A stretch of DNA of 64,000 nucleotides. Origin: Colwellia sp. Arc7-D (GTDB lineage: Bacteria > Pseudomonadota > Gammaproteobacteria > Enterobacterales > Alteromonadaceae). The translations under genes were made by a program, and so were the position numbers. Shown here piece by piece: positions 1 through 8,004 of this stretch. The notes under the pieces were generated by a model. That model saw only the letters and a list, made by a program, of their open reading frames with translations. It was not told the DNA's origin and ran no database searches. The stretch is taken from the NCBI RefSeq assembly GCF_003061515.1, contig NZ_CP028924.1:806001-870000 (forward strand), written 5' to 3'. How positions within the stretch are numbered: position 1 is the first letter of the stretch; each line of letters opens with the position of its first letter.

Positions 1-2
1 AA

Positions 3-203
3 GGTACAGGTTTGGGCTTAGCGGTAGTAAAATCAGTCACCAATGCCCATCAAGGCGAGGTTAGCTTAATCAGTAAACCCGGTGAAGGCGCACATTTCTG
101 TATCAAAATACCTTTATTAATTGGTGATAATTCGTCGCCAATAATGTCTGAAAATGATCAAGCAACATTTATGTCTAAGGAGCTTAGTAATGACCACAAG
201 TAA
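3..203 (+). CDS. flrB: FlrB-type sensor histidine kinase, C-terminal fragment
   Basis: This is the last 66 codons of an open frame that enters from the left edge. It begins with the GTGLGL nucleotide-binding (G2) box of a histidine kinase ATPase domain and continues with the usual short end of that fold (GAHFCIKIPL). Its stop lies 14 bases inside the next gene, an NtrC-type regulator directly upstream of fliE, which makes it the flagellar two-component kinase FlrB (FleS in Pseudomonas). In that family the kinase phosphorylates FlrC to switch on sigma-54 dependent flagellar genes. The sensing part lies outside the window. The kinase identity is clear; the FlrB name rests on context. Confidence 0.85.
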   Translation, partial: GTGLGLAVVKSVTNAHQGEVSLISKPGEGAHFCIKIPLLIGDNSSPIMSENDQATFMSKELSNDHK

Positions 204-1530
204 AATTATGGTAGTCGAAGACGATGCTGGACTTAGAGAAGCATTAGTTGATACTTTGTTGTTAGCAGGTTACCAATGTGTCGCCGTTGACTCTGGCGAA
301 GAAGCGCTTATAAAATTAAAGTCACATGCGGTCGATTTAGTGGTTAGTGACGTCCAAATGGGCGGCATGTCAGGACTATCGTTATTAAAAAGTATACGCA
401 ATAATCACTCTAAATTACCGGTATTAATTATGACTGCCTACGGCACTATAGATGATGCTGTACAAGCAATGCGAGACGGTGCTTGTAATTATATGGCTAA
501 ACCTTTTGCGCCAGAAGTTTTACTTAATATGGTCAGCCAGTATGTACAAATACAAACAAATGACGGTTGCGACCCAGTGGTTGCTGACACGCAAAGTCTT
601 GAGCTACTCAAACTAGCTAAAAAGGTAGCAAATACAGAAGCTTCCGTTATGGTACTCGGGCCGAGTGGCTCAGGTAAGGAAGTACTTGCACAATATATTC
701 ATAATTACTCACCACGCAGTCAAGCCCCTTTTGTCGCAATAAATTGTGCGGCAATTCCAGAGAATATGCTTGAAGCAACCTTATTTGGTTATGAAAAGGG
801 CGCGTTTACGGGCGCTATTCAAGCTAGTCCTGGTAAGTTCGAGCAAGCTCAAGGTGGCACTATTCTACTTGATGAAATTACCGAAATGGATTTAGGCTTA
901 CAAGCAAAAATTCTTCGTGTTTTACAAGAGCGAGAAGTAGAGCGTATTGGCGGACGTAAAACAATTAACCTAGACGTTAGAGTAATAGCAACCAGTAACC
1001 GTGACTTAAAAGATGCTGTTAAAGAAGGCGTTTTTAGAGAAGATTTATATTACCGATTAAATGTATTCCCATTATCATGGTTACCGTTGAATGAACGCCG
1101 AGATGATATTTTACCCTTAGCAACCCATCTTATTTCGCGCATTTGTCAAAAAGATGGCAATGTTATTCCTGAATTCACACCAGCAGCTCGCAGTAAATTA
1201 CTCGCCTATGCTTGGCCAGGTAATGTGCGTGAATTAGACAATGTTATTCAACGAGCACTGATTTTACAAAGTGATCGTTGTATCGACGCTAATGACTTAC
1301 TGATTGATAACTTTGAAACGCCTCAAGTGCAAAGTGACACCGTTGACGCTTCAAAAGCTGACAAACTCGGCAGTGAACTTAAATTACAAGAGCACCAAAT
1401 CATATTAGACACTTTGCATGCTTGTCGAGGAAGCCGCAAAGATGTTGCCGAACGTTTGGGAATAAGCCCTCGTACATTACGTTATAAAATTGCCCGTATG
1501 CGTGATAGTGGTATTCAAATTCCACTTTAA
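190..1530 (+). CDS. flrC: FlrC, sigma-54 dependent flagellar response regulator
   Basis: A 446-residue NtrC-type activator. It has a receiver domain (acidic pair D11/D12, phospho-acceptor D54, K104), an AAA+ domain (Walker A GPSGSGK at 157-163, GAFTGA sigma-54 contact loop at 204-209, Walker B ILLDEI at 225-230) and a C-terminal Fis-type helix-turn-helix ending in GISPRTLRYKI. An open frame starts at 154, but the ATG at 190 has AAGGAG seven bases upstream and gives the family N-terminus, so I chose 190. Phosphorylated FlrC is known to activate the basal body-hook class from sigma-54 promoters; candidate sites are visible before fliE and fliK. Its Walker A has Pro-Ser where most NtrC proteins have Glu-Ser. 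Confidence 0.95.
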   Translation: MTTSKIMVVEDDAGLREALVDTLLLAGYQCVAVDSGEEALIKLKSHAVDLVVSDVQMGGMSGLSLLKSIRNNHSKLPVLIMTAYGTIDDAVQAMRDGACNYMAKPFAPEVLLNMVSQYVQIQTNDGCDPVVADTQSLELLKLAKKVANTEASVMVLGPSGSGKEVLAQYIHNYSPRSQAPFVAINCAAIPENMLEATLFGYEKGAFTGAIQASPGKFEQAQGGTILLDEITEMDLGLQAKILRVLQEREVERIGGRKTINLDVRVIATSNRDLKDAVKEGVFREDLYYRLNVFPLSWLPLNERRDDILPLATHLISRICQKDGNVIPEFTPAARSKLLAYAWPGNVRELDNVIQRALILQSDRCIDANDLLIDNFETPQVQSDTVDASKADKLGSELKLQEHQIILDTLHACRGSRKDVAERLGISPRTLRYKIARMRDSGIQIPL

Positions 1531-1580
1531 TTACAGGTTAAAATTAACAAAGTGTTAATTAAATATCGAGATTAAACTGA

Positions 1581-1609
1581 AAAACGACGTATTTAACGTC
1601 GTTTTTTTT
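1581..1609 (+). terminator. Rho-independent terminator after flrC
   Basis: Perfect 10-bp stem (AAAACGACGT paired with ACGTCGTTTT), 5-base loop ATTTA, then a run of eight T. It lies about 50 bases after the flrC stop and separates flrBC from the fliE operon. Confidence 0.9.
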
Positions 1610-1713
1610 GTTTTAAATAATTTGATTTTTACTGTTGATTTATAAGTGTTTTTTATTATTTTAAAATGTAATTTTATTAGGCTTTTCTTGCCATTTCGCT
1701 TTATTTTTTAGCT

Positions 1714-1729
1714 TGGCACTATGCTTGCT
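1714..1729 (+). promoter_or_regulatory. Sigma-54 (-24/-12) promoter of the fliE operon
   Basis: TGGCAC-N5-TTGCT with exactly ten bases between the GG (1715-1716) and the GC (1727-1728), a near-consensus RpoN site, 52 bases before the fliE ATG. In polar-flagellum systems this class is activated by FlrA or FlrC. Confidence 0.85.
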
Positions 1730-1780
1730 TTAACCATAGGTAATAGTAAGTAACAAGAAATTGACGCAAGCGAGATAGCC

Positions 1781-2125
1781 ATGGATATTAAAACTAATTC
1801 TTTATACGCCCAAATGCAAAGCATGTCGATGGAAGCGATGGGGAACAGACTTCCTATCGGTGAAGAAAATGGCATGGGTACGCCTCCAGTCAGTAAAGCT
1901 GGTGGTGACTTTGGTAGCTTGTTAAAAGATGCAATAAATAATGTTAATGAACTACAACAAGATGTTGGTGCAAAACGTACAGCGTTTGAAATGGGTGATC
2001 GCAGTGTTACCTTGGCCGATACTATGATTGCAGGCTCAAAAGCGGGTATTGCTTTTGATGCAACCGTTCAGATCAGAAATAAGTTTGTTGAAGCTTATAA
2101 AGAAATTATGAGCATGCCGGTTTAG
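1781..2125 (+). CDS. fliE: FliE, MS ring-rod junction protein
   Basis: A 114-residue protein with the FliE pattern: a short variable N-terminus, then the conserved C-terminal helices (FGSLLKDAINNVNELQQ, TLADTMIAGSKAGIAFDATVQIRNKFVEAYKEIMSMPV). FliE joins the membrane MS ring (FliF) to the proximal rod and is one of the first proteins exported by the flagellar type III apparatus, without a cleaved signal. It is the first gene of the operon fliEFGHIJ, behind a sigma-54 promoter and 45 bases before fliF. Confidence 0.96.
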   Translation: MDIKTNSLYAQMQSMSMEAMGNRLPIGEENGMGTPPVSKAGGDFGSLLKDAINNVNELQQDVGAKRTAFEMGDRSVTLADTMIAGSKAGIAFDATVQIRNKFVEAYKEIMSMPV

Positions 2126-2170
2126 CTCCAGTTGCTAAAAATAAAACAAGTTTTACGCGGAGATAAATAA

Positions 2171-3895
2171 GTGGCCGATACAACAGACAATACAAATTTA
2201 ATGTTAGCCGATGGTAACAACGATTTAGTCGCTGGCGACGGAGCAGATGATACCGTTGGTGAGCAAAAGTCAGGTTTAGCCGGTGCCATGGGCAATGTTG
2301 ATTTTCTCCGTCAAATGACAATAGTCATTGCACTAGCTATTTGTTTTGCTATTGCCATTTTTGTCATCATGTTAGCGAATCAACCTGAATATCGTTTTTT
2401 AACCAAATTGCCAACCGAGCAATTAATTAAAACGATGGACTTTCTTGACAGCAATAAAGTGGATTATCGTCAAGAAAATAACACTATATCTGTTGAAAGC
2501 GATGAATATCAAAACGTTAAACTTATGCTTGCTCGAGAAGGTCTTACTGATGCTCCATCTCAAGGTAGCGAAATTCTTATGCAGGATATGGGCTTTGGTG
2601 TAAGTCAACGCCTAGAAGGTGAACGTTTAAAACATTCAAGAGAGCAACAGCTCGCCCGTACGATTGAAGAATTAAAGTCTATTTCACGTGCTCGGGTATT
2701 ATTAGCTATTCCGCGTGAAAATGTTTTTGCTAAACGTGAGAAAAATCCTTCAGCTACTGTAGTACTCACTTTACGCCGCGGCCGCCTTTTATCTGAAGAA
2801 GAAGTTGATGCGGTTGTTGATATTGTTGCTTCAGCAGTGCAAAACTTAGATCCTAATCGTGTAACGGTAACCGACCAAAATGGTCGTTTATTAAATTCTG
2901 GTTCACAAGACTCTGTTTCATCTCGCTCTCGTAAAGAGTTTGAAATAGAACAAAAGCGTGAATCTGAATACATGTCAAAAATTGACTCAATTTTAATTCC
3001 TGTTGTTGGCTTAGGTAATTACACCGCACAAGTTGATGTGGCGATGGATTTTACTAACACAGAAGAAACACAACGCCGATATAATTCAGACTTACCCGCT
3101 TTACGTAGTGAAATGAAAGTTGAAGATAGCACTATCGGAGGCATGCTTGGAGGTATACCGGGTGCGTTAACTAACCAACCACCGCTTGACAGTAATATCC
3201 CTGAAGATGCAACTGGCAACGGACAACAGCGCAGTATGCCGGGTCGTAAGCATTCAGAGTCAACTCGCAACTATGAACTAGACGAAGCGATCAGCTACAC
3301 TAAACAGCAAACGGGCGTTATACATCGTATTAGTGTTTCAGTTGCCTTAGATTATATTCCGGGTGTGAATGCTGAAGGTGAAGCTATGCCAACACCACGC
3401 TCTGTACAAGAAATAGCTAATATTCGTCGTGTATTACAAGGCAGTATTGGTTTTAACCTACAGCGTGGCGATTCATTAGATGTTGTTACTTTGCCATTTT
3501 CTCGTCCAGAAATTGTTGCGGTTGAAGCTGTACCACTATGGAAAGATCCAACGGTATATAAATATGCTAAATTAGTTGGCGCGGTAATCTTGATTGCAGT
3601 ATTATTTTTTGCAGTCGTACGCCCAATGTTAAAACGCCTAATTCACCCAGAGCAAACACCGAGTGATTATGGTGATAAGTCGCTTGATAGTCATATTGAC
3701 TTAGGTGATGAAACCATGGATATGCTAACCGCTGAGTTTGATGCTGGCGCCGTTGGCTTTGCCCCAGATGGTAGTTTACAATTACCTGATTTACATCGCG
3801 ATGAAGATGTTTTAAAAGCCGTACGTGCTTTAGTGGCAAATGAGCCAGAATTATCATCGCAAGTAGTTAAAAGTTGGTTGAACGAAGATGAGTGA
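2171..3895 (+). CDS. fliF: FliF, flagellar MS-ring protein
   Basis: A 574-residue inner membrane ring protein. There are two transmembrane segments, at about residues 49-69 and 467-487, with the periplasmic ring-building domains between them (typical stretches LAREGLTDAPSQGSEIL and SARVLLAIPRENVF-like). The cytoplasmic C-terminus (EPELSSQVVKSWLNEDE) is the FliG-binding tail. Translation starts at GTG 2171 behind GGAG at 2159-2162. The gene overlaps fliG by 8 bases, consistent with coupled translation of the two binding partners. Confidence 0.97.
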   Translation: MADTTDNTNLMLADGNNDLVAGDGADDTVGEQKSGLAGAMGNVDFLRQMTIVIALAICFAIAIFVIMLANQPEYRFLTKLPTEQLIKTMDFLDSNKVDYRQENNTISVESDEYQNVKLMLAREGLTDAPSQGSEILMQDMGFGVSQRLEGERLKHSREQQLARTIEELKSISRARVLLAIPRENVFAKREKNPSATVVLTLRRGRLLSEEEVDAVVDIVASAVQNLDPNRVTVTDQNGRLLNSGSQDSVSSRSRKEFEIEQKRESEYMSKIDSILIPVVGLGNYTAQVDVAMDFTNTEETQRRYNSDLPALRSEMKVEDSTIGGMLGGIPGALTNQPPLDSNIPEDATGNGQQRSMPGRKHSESTRNYELDEAISYTKQQTGVIHRISVSVALDYIPGVNAEGEAMPTPRSVQEIANIRRVLQGSIGFNLQRGDSLDVVTLPFSRPEIVAVEAVPLWKDPTVYKYAKLVGAVILIAVLFFAVVRPMLKRLIHPEQTPSDYGDKSLDSHIDLGDETMDMLTAEFDAGAVGFAPDGSLQLPDLHRDEDVLKAVRALVANEPELSSQVVKSWLNEDE

Positions 3896-4940
3896 TGAAA
3901 ACCAAGAACTATCAACCCAGCAACCGTCTGGATTTGACATTAATAAACTCGATGGTGGCGAAAAAGCCGCGATTTTATTATTAAGTCTTTCAGAGGAAGA
4001 TGCTGCACAAATACTAAAACATTTAGAGCCCAAGCAAGTGCAGAAAGTGGGCATGATCATGGCCGGTATGGAAGATTTTTCTCAACAGAAAATTACCGCT
4101 GTGCATAAATTGTTTATCAACGAAATTCAAAACTTCTCTACTATTGGTTTCCAAAGTGAAGAATTTGTTCGTAAAGCGTTAACTGCGGCATTAGGTGAAG
4201 ATAAAGCCGGCAACCTCATTGACCAAATAGTCATGGGCGGAGGCGCTAAAGGTTTAGACTCTTTAAAATGGATGGACTCTAAACAAGTAGCTAACATTAT
4301 TCGTAATGAGCATCCTCAAATACAAACGATTGTTTTATCTTATTTAGATCCAGAACAATCAGCAGAAATAATGACACAATTTGCTGATAAAGTGCGTTTA
4401 GATCTTATGATGCGTATCGCCAATTTAGAAGAAGTTCAACCGGCGGCATTACAAGAATTAAACGAGATCATGGAGAAACAATTTGCTGGTCAAGCGGGTG
4501 CACAAGCAGCGAAAATGGGCGGCTTGAAAGCAGCAGCAGATATAATGAACTACCTAGATACAAATGTTGAAGGCTTGTTGATGGATTCAATTCGTGAACA
4601 TGACGAAGAAATGAGTCAACAAATACAAGACTTAATGTTTGTCTTTGAAAACCTTGCCGATGTAGATGACCGAGGTATTCAAGCCATCTTAAGAGAAGTA
4701 CAGCAAGACGCGTTAATGAAAGCGATAAAAGGTGCTGATGAAGCCTTAAGAGAAAAAATTATGGCGAATATGTCTAAACGTGCCGCTGAAATGTTAGCTG
4801 ATGATCTTGAAGCCATGGGGCCTGTGCGCATTAGTGAAGTTGAAGCTGCACAAAAAGAAATATTGGCCGTTGCTCGTCGATTATCTGACTCTGGTGAAAT
4901 TATGCTAGGTGGCGGTGGCGGTGGCGATGAATTCTTATAA
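3888..4940 (+). CDS. fliG: FliG, rotor switch protein
   Basis: A 350-residue cytoplasmic rotor protein that binds FliF and FliM and meets the stator. Visible family features are the N-terminal domain (GGEKAAILLLSLSEEDAAQILKH), the middle EHPQIQTIVLSYLDP segment (EHPQ motif) and a C-terminal domain with the charged helix (DDRGIQAILREV, REKIMANMSKRAAEML) that contacts the stator. It ends in a glycine-rich tail and DEFL, common in polar flagellar FliG. The start overlaps the end of fliF. Confidence 0.97.
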   Translation: MSDENQELSTQQPSGFDINKLDGGEKAAILLLSLSEEDAAQILKHLEPKQVQKVGMIMAGMEDFSQQKITAVHKLFINEIQNFSTIGFQSEEFVRKALTAALGEDKAGNLIDQIVMGGGAKGLDSLKWMDSKQVANIIRNEHPQIQTIVLSYLDPEQSAEIMTQFADKVRLDLMMRIANLEEVQPAALQELNEIMEKQFAGQAGAQAAKMGGLKAAADIMNYLDTNVEGLLMDSIREHDEEMSQQIQDLMFVFENLADVDDRGIQAILREVQQDALMKAIKGADEALREKIMANMSKRAAEMLADDLEAMGPVRISEVEAAQKEILAVARRLSDSGEIMLGGGGGGDEFL

Positions 4941-4964
4941 TTTAGCCTCAGTGAGTGATACATA

Positions 4965-5783
4965 ATGTCAATTGATTCAACGCCAAGCAGTGAAGACCCG
5001 ATAGAAAAACAGTCTATTAAAGCTGACGCAAAAAAATCTGACATCGTAGATACTTGGACCGTGCCTAATGTACGGTCAGACTTTGATGAAAACCAAGAGC
5101 AAACTAATGCACTGGGTAAAGCACGCAACTGGCGTTACGAACCGCCTGAAGAAACTGAAATTGATGAACCCGTTCCGCTTACCGCGCAAGATATAGAAGA
5201 CATTCGTCAGGCCGCATTTGACGAAGGCTTCACGCAAGGTAAAGAAGAAGGCTTTGCTGTTGGCTTAGAAGAAGGGAAAACCAGCGGTCATGCAGAAGGG
5301 GTGACCACAGGGCATGAAGACGGTATAGCGCAAGGTTTAGCCGAAGGGAAAGAAACCAGCGAACAACAAATTGCTGCGATGCAAGCGCTAATAGATCAAT
5401 TGCATCAACCGTTACTCAATGTTGAAAAAAATGTTGAAGCGCAATTATTACAGTTAGTAGTGCAATTAACCCAAGCGGTAACCAAGCATGAAGCCAAAAC
5501 TAACCCTGATATACTTTTATCAGCCATTGCAGAAGGTATTAAAGCGTTGCCAGGGCAAGAGTCTCAAACGCAAATTTTATTGAACCCACAAGACATTAAA
5601 TTGGTTGAACAACAATTTGGTGCAACACATATCAAAGAACAAGGCTGGCGATTGCTTGCTGCTCCACAATTAAGTCCAGGTAGCTGTCAAATAGAAAACA
5701 GTACATCGAATATTGACCTCAGTGTAAAATCGCGCTTAAACGAAGTGTTGGAATCTTTTTTGCAAGAAGCTTTACATCAATAA
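4965..5783 (+). CDS. fliH: FliH, export ATPase regulator
   Basis: A 272-residue stator-like protein of the export apparatus that dimerises and holds the ATPase FliI. The acidic N-terminus is followed at about 85-135 by a run of GxxxG-type steps (EEGFAVGLEEGKTSGHAEG...), the helical repeat typical of FliH. A C-terminal V-ATPase E-subunit-like domain (QILLNPQDIKLVEQQ) follows. It lies 24 bases after fliG. The next gene, fliI, is unusually far away (234 bases). Confidence 0.94.
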   Translation: MSIDSTPSSEDPIEKQSIKADAKKSDIVDTWTVPNVRSDFDENQEQTNALGKARNWRYEPPEETEIDEPVPLTAQDIEDIRQAAFDEGFTQGKEEGFAVGLEEGKTSGHAEGVTTGHEDGIAQGLAEGKETSEQQIAAMQALIDQLHQPLLNVEKNVEAQLLQLVVQLTQAVTKHEAKTNPDILLSAIAEGIKALPGQESQTQILLNPQDIKLVEQQFGATHIKEQGWRLLAAPQLSPGSCQIENSTSNIDLSVKSRLNEVLESFLQEALHQ

Positions 5784-6017
5784 TTTTTGCTTTAAAACGT
5801 CAATTATTTGAAACACGAACTCGGCTTGAATGTTTAATGTATGTCTAATGCATCTCTAATGAAAGTTTAAAGAATATTTATAGGTTGGCATTTATGTCCT
5901 TAATAACAGTCGTTATTACCTGATTTAAGCGATACTCTTTACTAACAACATAAGCACAATAAACATAAAGCCAATACAAGTTGCACCGGTAAATTAATTA
6001 AAAAAGCGTAAATATCT
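5784..6017 (+). other. Long untranslated gap inside the fliEFGHIJ operon
   Basis: A 234-base gap between fliH and fliI, where most relatives have almost none. It holds no credible reading frame. There is one small hairpin (TAATAAC-AGTC-GTTATTA, 5901-5918) without a T-run. No sigma-54 spacing or good -35/-10 pair could be read, although TTGGCAT at 5885 resembles half of a -24 box. Confidence 0.5.
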
Positions 6018-7385
6018 ATGGTTGACATAAATCGCATAACTGAACGTTTAAAAAACTGTGAAAAACTTATTCATCCGCAAAGTGTTTCTGTTGCCGGACG
6101 TTTAGTGCGTGTTGTTGGTTTAACGTTAGAAGCGGTTGGGGTTAAAGCGCCCGTGGGCAGCCAGTGTTTAGTCGAAACATCGCAAGGTGATCTTATTGCC
6201 GAAATTGTTGGTTTTTCACAAGACACAACATTTTTAATGCCTGAGCAGAGTTTACAAGGCGTATTACCTGGGGCACGTGTCGTGCCTTTATCTACCAAAG
6301 CCCGATTACCTTTATCTATGGATTTACTCGGCCGCGTTATCGACGGTGTGGGTAAGCCACTCGATGGTAAAGGCCCAATTAAAGCATCTGAGACTTATCA
6401 TTACGACAGTAAACCTATTAACCCGTTATCAAGACGTGCAATTACCGAACCACTCGATGTTGGTGTGCGCTCAATCAACAGCTTTCTTACGGTTGGTGTT
6501 GGTCAGCGTATGGGCTTGTTTGCCGGCTCCGGTGTTGGTAAAAGTGTATTGTTAGGTATGATGACACGAGGAACTAATGCCGATGTTATTGTTGTAGGAC
6601 TTATTGGCGAACGTGGACGAGAAGTTAAAGAGTTTATTGAAGAGATTTTAGGTGAGGAAGGTCGTGCACGCTCTGTTGTGGTTGCCGCTCCCGCCGATAA
6701 TTCGCCATTAATGCGACTAAAGGGCTGTGAAACTGCGGTTCAAATAAGTGAATATTTTCGTGATCAAGGTTTAAATGTTTTATTACTGATTGATTCTCTT
6801 ACGCGATATGCGCAAGCACAGCGTGAAATTGCCCTAGCAGTAGGCGAGCCACCAGCAACGAAGGGTTATCCACCATCAGTTTTTTCTAAATTACCTCAAT
6901 TGGTTGAACGAGCAGGTAATGGCGGCGATGGCCAAGGCTCGATTAGTGCATTTTTTACTGTTTTAACCGAAGGCGATGACCTACAAGATCCTATTGCTGA
7001 TGCTGCTCGTGCTATTTTAGATGGTCACATTGTATTGTCTAGAAAATTGGCCGATGCTGGGCATTACCCCGCAGTTGATATTGAAGGCTCTATCAGCCGC
7101 GTTATGCCAATGGTAACCAGTGAAGAACACCAACAACTTGCTAGACAATTACGCCAAGTGTATTCGCTTTATCAAGAAAACAAAGATTTAATCTCTATTG
7201 GTGCTTACAGCAGAGGTACCGATCCAAGAATAGATCAATCCATAGATTTACAGCCCGTTATTCAGTTTTTCTTACAGCAAAAAATGCTTGAAATTATTCC
7301 GTATGATCAGAGTTTAACGCAGTTGCAAGAAGTACTCGCGGCGGCACAAGCCCATGCTCAACAAAGCCAAACGGCACAACAATAA
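6018..7385 (+). CDS. fliI: FliI, flagellum-specific export ATPase
   Basis: A 455-residue F1-beta-like ATPase that energises flagellar type III export. Walker A GSGVGKS is at 170-176; the Walker B region reads [25 protein letters not shown], and [18 protein letters not shown] is the family signature. An N-terminal beta-barrel domain ([16 protein letters not shown]) and a C-terminal helical domain are present. Partners are FliH upstream and FliJ 16 bases downstream. No disruption was seen. Confidence 0.97.
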   Translation: MVDINRITERLKNCEKLIHPQSVSVAGRLVRVVGLTLEAVGVKAPVGSQCLVETSQGDLIAEIVGFSQDTTFLMPEQSLQGVLPGARVVPLSTKARLPLSMDLLGRVIDGVGKPLDGKGPIKASETYHYDSKPINPLSRRAITEPLDVGVRSINSFLTVGVGQRMGLFAGSGVGKSVLLGMMTRGTNADVIVVGLIGERGREVKEFIEEILGEEGRARSVVVAAPADNSPLMRLKGCETAVQISEYFRDQGLNVLLLIDSLTRYAQAQREIALAVGEPPATKGYPPSVFSKLPQLVERAGNGGDGQGSISAFFTVLTEGDDLQDPIADAARAILDGHIVLSRKLADAGHYPAVDIEGSISRVMPMVTSEEHQQLARQLRQVYSLYQENKDLISIGAYSRGTDPRIDQSIDLQPVIQFFLQQKMLEIIPYDQSLTQLQEVLAAAQAHAQQSQTAQQ

Positions 7386-7401
7386 ATAAGGTAATAACAG
7401 C

Positions 7402-7836
7402 ATGAAACAGTTAAATACCTTATATAAATTTGAGCTTGATAAAGAGCAAAAAGCCTCGCAAGCATTACAATTAGCGGAACTTGACTATCAACAAAATAAA
7501 GACCGTTTAAAAAATGTCAGTGACTATCGTTTGGAATATATGCGCAGACTTAATCAGCGTTCTTTAGAAGGTATAGATAGTGCGACATATAGCCATTTTC
7601 ATGCCTTTATTGCCAAATTAGATAATGCTTCTCAACAAGTTAAAATTGCAGTTCATCAAGCCAAAGCGTTAGTTGAAACAAGAAAAAAACAATGGTTAGA
7701 ACAAAGACGTAAAATACAAGCTGTAGAATTATTGCGCGATAAAAAATTGGCTACTTTACAACTTGCCGCTAATAAACAAGAACAAAAAATGTTTGATGAA
7801 ATTGCTACCCAGCAATTTGTTCGTCGTCACAGATAA
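7402..7836 (+). CDS. fliJ: FliJ, export apparatus coiled-coil protein
   Basis: A 144-residue, highly charged, almost wholly helical protein with few prolines or glycines, as expected for the two-helix coiled coil that sits in the FliI hexamer like the gamma subunit of F1. Typical stretches are LAELDYQQNKDRLKNVSDYR and RKKQWLEQRRKIQAVELL. Sequence conservation in this family is low, so the call leans on length, composition and position directly after fliI. Confidence 0.9.
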   Translation: MKQLNTLYKFELDKEQKASQALQLAELDYQQNKDRLKNVSDYRLEYMRRLNQRSLEGIDSATYSHFHAFIAKLDNASQQVKIAVHQAKALVETRKKQWLEQRRKIQAVELLRDKKLATLQLAANKQEQKMFDEIATQQFVRRHR

Positions 7837-7923
7837 ATCTTATTTTACTTCACCAACTGCCTATTTTTAATTCCTATTTGTCTGAGTAACAAATTTCTAA
7901 TATTAAAGCTAATCAAGCTGGTT

Positions 7924-7940
7924 TTGGAATGATTTTTGCT
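7924..7940 (+). promoter_or_regulatory. Candidate sigma-54 promoter before fliK
   Basis: TTGG-N10-GCT, with GG at 7926-7927 and GC at 7938-7939 at the exact ten-base spacing. The -12 half (TTTGCT) is good and the -24 half lacks the usual CAC. It is 65 bases before the fliK ATG in a 168-base gap and would start a fliK-fliL-fliM...flhB transcript. Confidence 0.6.
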
Positions 7941-8004
7941 TAGTTAACAAGAGAGAGTTACGTATTAAATTGCGCTTATTGTTTATATTTAGGAAAGCTT
8001 TGTT

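Noticed and set aside
4679..5128. Minus-strand frame of 149 codons across fliG and fliH
   Set aside because: It spans two well-supported genes on the other strand and includes a Pro8 run from the fliG Gly tail.
5885..5898. Sigma-54 promoter before fliI
   Set aside because: TTGGCAT is present, but no GC stands at the required ten-base spacing after GG.
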